Assembly: GCA_947463165.1 (NCBI GenBank)
Contig: CANHSW010000007.1
Coordinates: 1-21,270, forward strand
Direction of reading: 5' to 3'
DNA length: 21,270 nt
DNA from: Cyanobacteriota bacterium
Lineage (GTDB): Bacteria; Cyanobacteriota; Cyanobacteriia; PCC-6307; Cyanobiaceae
Shown: piece after piece, positions 18,702 to 21,270 of the stretch
Layout of the letters: each line of letters begins with the position of its first letter
Position numbering within the stretch: position 1 is the stretch's first letter
Made by a program: the position numbers and the translations under genes
The notes under the pieces: generated by a model
What the model was told of the DNA's origin: nothing
What the model saw: only the letters and a program-made list of their open reading frames with translations
Database searches by the model: none

Positions 18702-19163
18702 ATGAATAAAAAACTTGCTCTAGCTGCAGCCATCGCTATTGGCTGCGGTCCACTGCCCGTACTTGCGGGCACCAGTGCAGACATCAATGCCAGTGGCTCT
18801 GCCGCTGCATTCTGCGATATCTCCAACACAGGTGGAGCAATCTCCATGAGTCTTTCGGCCGGCAAGGATAAGCTGGCTGGCGAAGGAGCCTATGCCTTCA
18901 CCGCAAATGGTGATTCCACCGTTAGCCTTAGCCAGCTAAATGCTTCCGCTCCATCTGAAGCGGCTGGATTCACCCCTTCGGTCAGCCTGGCCAACCTGGT
19001 GACCAATACATCCAGTTCCGCCCCCGCCGTTAGCGGCACCCAAGCCGGTGTCAGCAAGAAAACCGGTGTGATCACATCCGAGATCCTGCAGAACAACTCT
19101 AATGGCTTGATCTCAGCAGGTGCTTATTCGATTGCCACCGTGGCCACCTGCACGGCTCTTTGA
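18702..19163 (+). CDS. Exported two-cysteine pilin-like / spore-coat-U-like protein
   Basis: A 153-residue protein with a clear signal peptide (MNKKLALAAAIAIGCGPLPVLA, cleavage near residue 22-23). The mature part is small-residue-rich, with strongly alternating beta pattern. It has only two cysteines, Cys38 at the start (AAFCDIS) and Cys150 near the end (VATCTAL), probably a disulphide. The C-terminal strand AGAYSIATVAT resembles the last strand of Ig-like pilus or coat subunits. It is followed 3 bases later by a PapD-like chaperone gene, which supports a subunit-chaperone pair. I do not recognise the exact family; archaic chaperone-usher or SCPU subunits are the nearest guess. A candidate promoter and Shine-Dalgarno precede it. 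Confidence 0.65.
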   Translation: MNKKLALAAAIAIGCGPLPVLAGTSADINASGSAAAFCDISNTGGAISMSLSAGKDKLAGEGAYAFTANGDSTVSLSQLNASAPSEAAGFTPSVSLANLVTNTSSSAPAVSGTQAGVSKKTGVITSEILQNNSNGLISAGAYSIATVATCTAL

Positions 19164-19166
19164 TTC

Positions 19167-19598
19167 GTGAAGCGTCTTTTTCTGCTGTTTGCAGTACTCT
19201 GGTCTGGGCAGGCAACTGCCCAGACCGTTTATCTCGACAAAAAAGAGTTTGCCGTGCGCAATCAAATTGCCCGAGTCAAGCTCCAGGTCTCCCATGCCCG
19301 AAGCGAGCCAGTGGTCCTCACCGTGCGCGTCAAGGGGCCCAGCAACGATCCCACTAAACCAGGTGCAGTGCTAACAGAGGGCGTGGCTGTTTCGCCTTCC
19401 AGCTTCAAGCTTACTCCTAACAAGATGAAGAAATTGACGCTGACACTTAGCACGCCTGTGACCACGCGCACCCCCTATTTTCTATGCGCACTGTACGACC
19501 CAAGTGTGGAACGCAAGGAAACAACAAGCGCTTCTGGCACCAGTGGTTCCATGCTTTTGGCTACGGAATCCTGCTCGCGCTTCTGGGTGGTCCCCTAG
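19167..19598 (+). CDS. Single-domain PapD-like periplasmic chaperone
   Basis: A 143-residue exported protein starting at GTG, 3 bases after the previous stop. Signal peptide MKRLFLLFAVLWSGQATAQ. The mature part follows the N-terminal Ig-like domain of pilus chaperones: a strand ARVKLQVSHARSEPVVLTVRVKG (35-57), then GVAVSPSSFKLTPNKMKKLTLTL (72-94), matching the 'l.vsP..f.l.p...q.v.v' pattern, and a strand RTPYFLCALYD. Full PapD chaperones have about 230 residues and a second domain, which is absent here. Cys107 and Cys136 may pair. By position it should stabilise the pilin-like protein made just upstream. Its last 115 bases also encode the start of the next gene in another frame. Confidence 0.6.
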   Translation: MKRLFLLFAVLWSGQATAQTVYLDKKEFAVRNQIARVKLQVSHARSEPVVLTVRVKGPSNDPTKPGAVLTEGVAVSPSSFKLTPNKMKKLTLTLSTPVTTRTPYFLCALYDPSVERKETTSASGTSGSMLLATESCSRFWVVP

Positions 19599-19996
19599 GG
19601 GCTATTGAACGCATACCAGTTAACAACGACTCGAGCTATGCCCCCCAGCCAAGGCTGCAGGTGGACATGGACGACGGCAGCACCTGTCAGGTGACTGATC
19701 GATCTCCAGCCTCATTGGTGGTCTACGGACGCTGGCGGCAGGGGGAGGAGTCGGCTGGTGTGGGCAAAACTGCGCCCGAATCTATTGCCAAGGCAGGCGA
19801 TTTGGGCGGTGGGGTGGCCCTGCTGGTGCCGCTTGGCGGCACCGGCTACAAGCACACTTGTTCCGGCTTGCTGGACCTGCAGAGAAGCCGGGCCAAGTTT
19901 GCCTTGGCCCAGCAGTTGCTTGAGGCGGGCCAGCTCACCGATGACGATATGAAGAAAGTGGTCAAGAGCATGCGTGGCTCCCTTGGTCTTCACTAG
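19484..19996 (+). CDS. Exported protein of unknown function, third gene of the cluster
   Basis: I do not recognise this 170-residue protein. Its only ATG (19484) lies inside the chaperone gene, so the two overlap by 115 bases in different frames; no in-frame ATG or GTG lies nearer the end of the overlap. With this start there is a long polar n-region (residues 1-22), then a hydrophobic core GYGILLALLGGPLGA (26-40), which may be a signal peptide or anchor. The mature part has two cysteines (Cys68 in STCQV and Cys126 in HTCSG), a beta-rich middle and a helical C-terminus (AKFALAQQLLEAGQLTDDDMKKVVKSM, 138-163). It may be a minor subunit or an assembly factor for the cluster. Confidence 0.65.
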   Translation: MRTVRPKCGTQGNNKRFWHQWFHAFGYGILLALLGGPLGAIERIPVNNDSSYAPQPRLQVDMDDGSTCQVTDRSPASLVVYGRWRQGEESAGVGKTAPESIAKAGDLGGGVALLVPLGGTGYKHTCSGLLDLQRSRAKFALAQQLLEAGQLTDDDMKKVVKSMRGSLGLH

Positions 19997-20000
19997 GTGC

Positions 20001-20031
20001 AGGTTGCGATAGGGCGACCTTTTCGCAACCT
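20001..20031 (+). terminator. Hairpin after the exported-protein cluster
   Basis: Perfect 9-base stem AGGTTGCGA / TCGCAACCT with a 13-base loop, starting 5 bases after the last stop. There is no T-run behind it, so it may be a weak terminator or an mRNA 3' stabiliser. Confidence 0.45.
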
Positions 20032-20102
20032 ACAGATACTTATCAAGCCCACTCAAAAAATACTCCATGCCGCTTGGCCAGGAGCAGGAGCTTCACCAAC
20101 TC

Positions 20103-20206
20103 CTAAGGAGACTCTGGAAAACCGCCATTTCGGCGATCCTGTCACCCAGGAACATTTGCGAAATCAGGGCTCGATTGACCCTGGCTTGGGTTTTCCAGAA
20201 CCTCTC
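20103..20206. repeat. 104-base direct repeat, copy 1
   Basis: It matches 20750-20853 without gaps at about 84 of 104 positions (my count). This copy has 11-base inverted ends TCTGGAAAACC (20113-20123) / GGTTTTCCAGA (20189-20199) and inner short palindromes (TCCTG/CAGGA, ATTTCG/CGAAAT, CAGGG/CCCTG), so it can fold into a multi-stem structure. A TATAAT follows directly at 20207. Confidence 0.85.
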
Positions 20207-20749
20207 TATAATTACTGCCAATCCTTAGCGCTGGCACAATCCCACCACTCTCTTACCCCCCGCTTTCAGGAAAGATGACACCCAATCAGTCTTGAAGGCG
20301 TCACGAAAAATCATAGTCTCAACCATCTCATAATGCCAAAAGCATTGCAGCCTTTTCTTGACCCTTACCCACGGAAGCCGGATCGGCATTTTTTCAAAGT
20401 GCCCGTCAAGTGACAGAATCACCTGCTTGCCGCCAGCACCTTCAATCAAAGCCAAGATTAATATTGACTTTACGAATAAAAATGTATTTTAGATACAGCC
20501 ATGATCAGTCGCGCCAAGGCGCGCGGTCCCCAAGCATCTTTGATGCTTGGGGACGACTTAATAGTTAATTATCTTTTCGAAATTTCATAAACTATTGCAA
20601 AGTCAAACAAAAAAACTGTTACAAAAATACGCATTGGTTCATTGCTGGCGGAATTTAATGGAAACGGCCCCCACCCATCCCATCGGTTCCCACCACATAC
20701 AAGTATATGAGGCGATTTGCCGGCATGGGCAGCCGTAAGCCAGATAGTT
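20207..20749. other. Sequence between the two direct repeats, no convincing gene
   Basis: AT-richer than the rest of the window. A 76-codon minus-strand frame (20225-20455, TTG start) has no recognisable domain and may be a remnant. The stretch contains a -35-like TTGACT at 20464, two tandem hairpins at 20511-20554, and a long AT-rich tail to 20640. Confidence 0.5.
20511..20554 (+). ncRNA. Tandem hairpins, possible short structured RNA
   Basis: GCGCC-AA-GGCGC (20511-20522) is followed 3 bases later by a perfect 13-base stem GTCCCCAAGCATC-TTT-GATGCTTGGGGAC (20526-20554). A TTGACT (20464-20469) and T/A-rich -10-like bases around 20487-20495 lie upstream on the plus strand. No T-run follows immediately. 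It could be a small RNA, a terminator pair or a protein-binding inverted repeat. Confidence 0.3.
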
Positions 20750-20853
20750 CTAAGGAGACTCTGTAAAATCGCCATTTCGGTGCGCCTGTCACCCGGGAAC
20801 CTTTACGGCATCAGGACTCAACTAGCCCTGGCTCGGGCTTTCCAAAACTTCCC
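20750..20853. repeat. 104-base direct repeat, copy 2
   Basis: Same orientation as copy 1 and 647 bases away. About 15 of the roughly 20 differences are transitions. The inverted ends are eroded here (CTGTAAAATCG against GGGCTTTCCAAAAC). It ends 3 bases before the stop codon of the beta-barrel gene, so it occupies that gene's immediate 3' untranslated region. Confidence 0.85.
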
Positions 20854-20856
20854 CAA

Positions 20857-21270
20857 CTAGAAAAAGAATTTAACTCCCAATTCAACCCCGTTTTGATAGG
20901 TATTAAAGCTATTCCCCCGATTAGGTGCACTACCATAGGCAATACCTAGGTAGCGCCAGGAGAGGTTTAGGTCCGTATTGCTGCCGATGGCATAGCCAAG
21001 ACCCACCTGGGCATTCCCGGATAAATCTTTGTCGCCACTTAGACCAAAACCACCTATATCACCCCGGGCAAAAACCCTCAGCTTAGGCGAGAGAAATAGA
21101 CTGGCCTGGGTGCCGATCAGAGGCTGAGCCCAGGTAATTTCATAGTCTCTTGAGGCGGAAAATCCTCGATTTCTGGAGCCTTCGAGAGAAAGATCAAGGC
21201 CAAGCTTCATATTTATTATTCGGACACCGGCATAGGGAATCACAGAATACTGGCCTGGCTTGTCAATGGC
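20857..21270 (-). CDS. Outer-membrane beta-barrel protein, C-terminal part
   Basis: The frame is open to the right window edge, so the N-terminus and signal peptide are missing; 137 residues are visible. It shows repeated amphipathic strands with aromatic girdle residues: QYSVIPYAGVRIINMKLGLDL, then YEITWAQPLIGTQASLFLS, LRVFARGDIGGFGLSG, SGNAQVGLGYAIG, TDLNLSWRYLGIAYG and the final strand GVELGVKFFF. A terminal Phe is the usual recognition signal for the BAM insertion machine. The RGDIGGFG strand followed by 'GlGY...sWRYLgi.Y' recalls a widespread small (about eight-stranded) OmpA/OmpW-like barrel group of unknown function. It converges on the exported-protein cluster. Confidence 0.75.
   Translation of the reverse strand, partial: AIDKPGQYSVIPYAGVRIINMKLGLDLSLEGSRNRGFSASRDYEITWAQPLIGTQASLFLSPKLRVFARGDIGGFGLSGDKDLSGNAQVGLGYAIGSNTDLNLSWRYLGIAYGSAPNRGNSFNTYQNGVELGVKFFF

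Overview
The window looks like a chromosomal segment of a high-GC unicellular picocyanobacterium of the Synechococcus/Cyanobium/Vulcanococcus type. The basis is the gene content: a run gloA-clpB-secE-nusG-rplK-rplA-rplJ-rplL diverging from eno, a DUF3747-like protein, a cyanobacterial UbiB/ABC1-type kinase, and a candidate Yfr2-family small RNA, a family known only from cyanobacteria. The species call is inference.

Layout. (1) Positions 1-3230, minus strand: rnhA, pyrD, a PilM-like gene and the first 36 codons of pilN, which overlaps pilM by ATGA. (2) Positions 3304-4342, plus strand: a DUF3747-like secreted protein, then a probable Yfr2 sRNA with its own terminator. (3) Positions 4500-11709, minus strand: one long translation and proteostasis run reading gloA, clpB, secE, nusG, rplK, rplA, L10 leader, rplJ, rplL, terminator. 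(4) Positions 11863-13155, plus strand: enolase. (5) Positions 13178-16759, minus strand: a four-gene cluster of a proline-rich membrane protein, a small repeat-tailed protein, a UbiB/ABC1-type kinase and a stand-alone ABC ATPase. (6) Positions 16760-21270: an accessory region. It holds a 640-base stretch with no convincing gene, a decayed IS3-family element, a three-gene plus-strand cluster of small exported proteins (a pilin-like two-cysteine protein, a single-domain PapD-like chaperone and an unknown two-cysteine protein), an AT-richer repeat-bearing intergenic stretch, and the 3' part of an outer-membrane beta-barrel gene running off the window.

How the parts work together. Region 3 is a housekeeping operon. 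NusG, SecE, the L11/L1 and L10/L12 proteins and a ClpB disaggregase are transcribed in one direction. rplJL has its own candidate -10 box and a recognisable L10 autoregulatory leader. Region 1 pairs pyrimidine synthesis and RNase HI with the start of a type IV pilus assembly block.

The least ordinary parts are the exported-protein triad at 18702-19996 (no usher visible, and an unusual 115-base out-of-frame overlap), the two 104-base direct repeats at 20103 and 20750, and the sRNA at about 4245, which carries a perfect 11-base complement of the Yfr1 core motif. Several housekeeping proteins here (SecE, RNase HI, ClpB, the kinase neighbour, the DUF3747-like protein) carry low-complexity segments encoded by short tandem DNA repeats. 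This suggests slippage-driven growth of linkers in this genome. I saw no tRNA, rRNA or CRISPR array.
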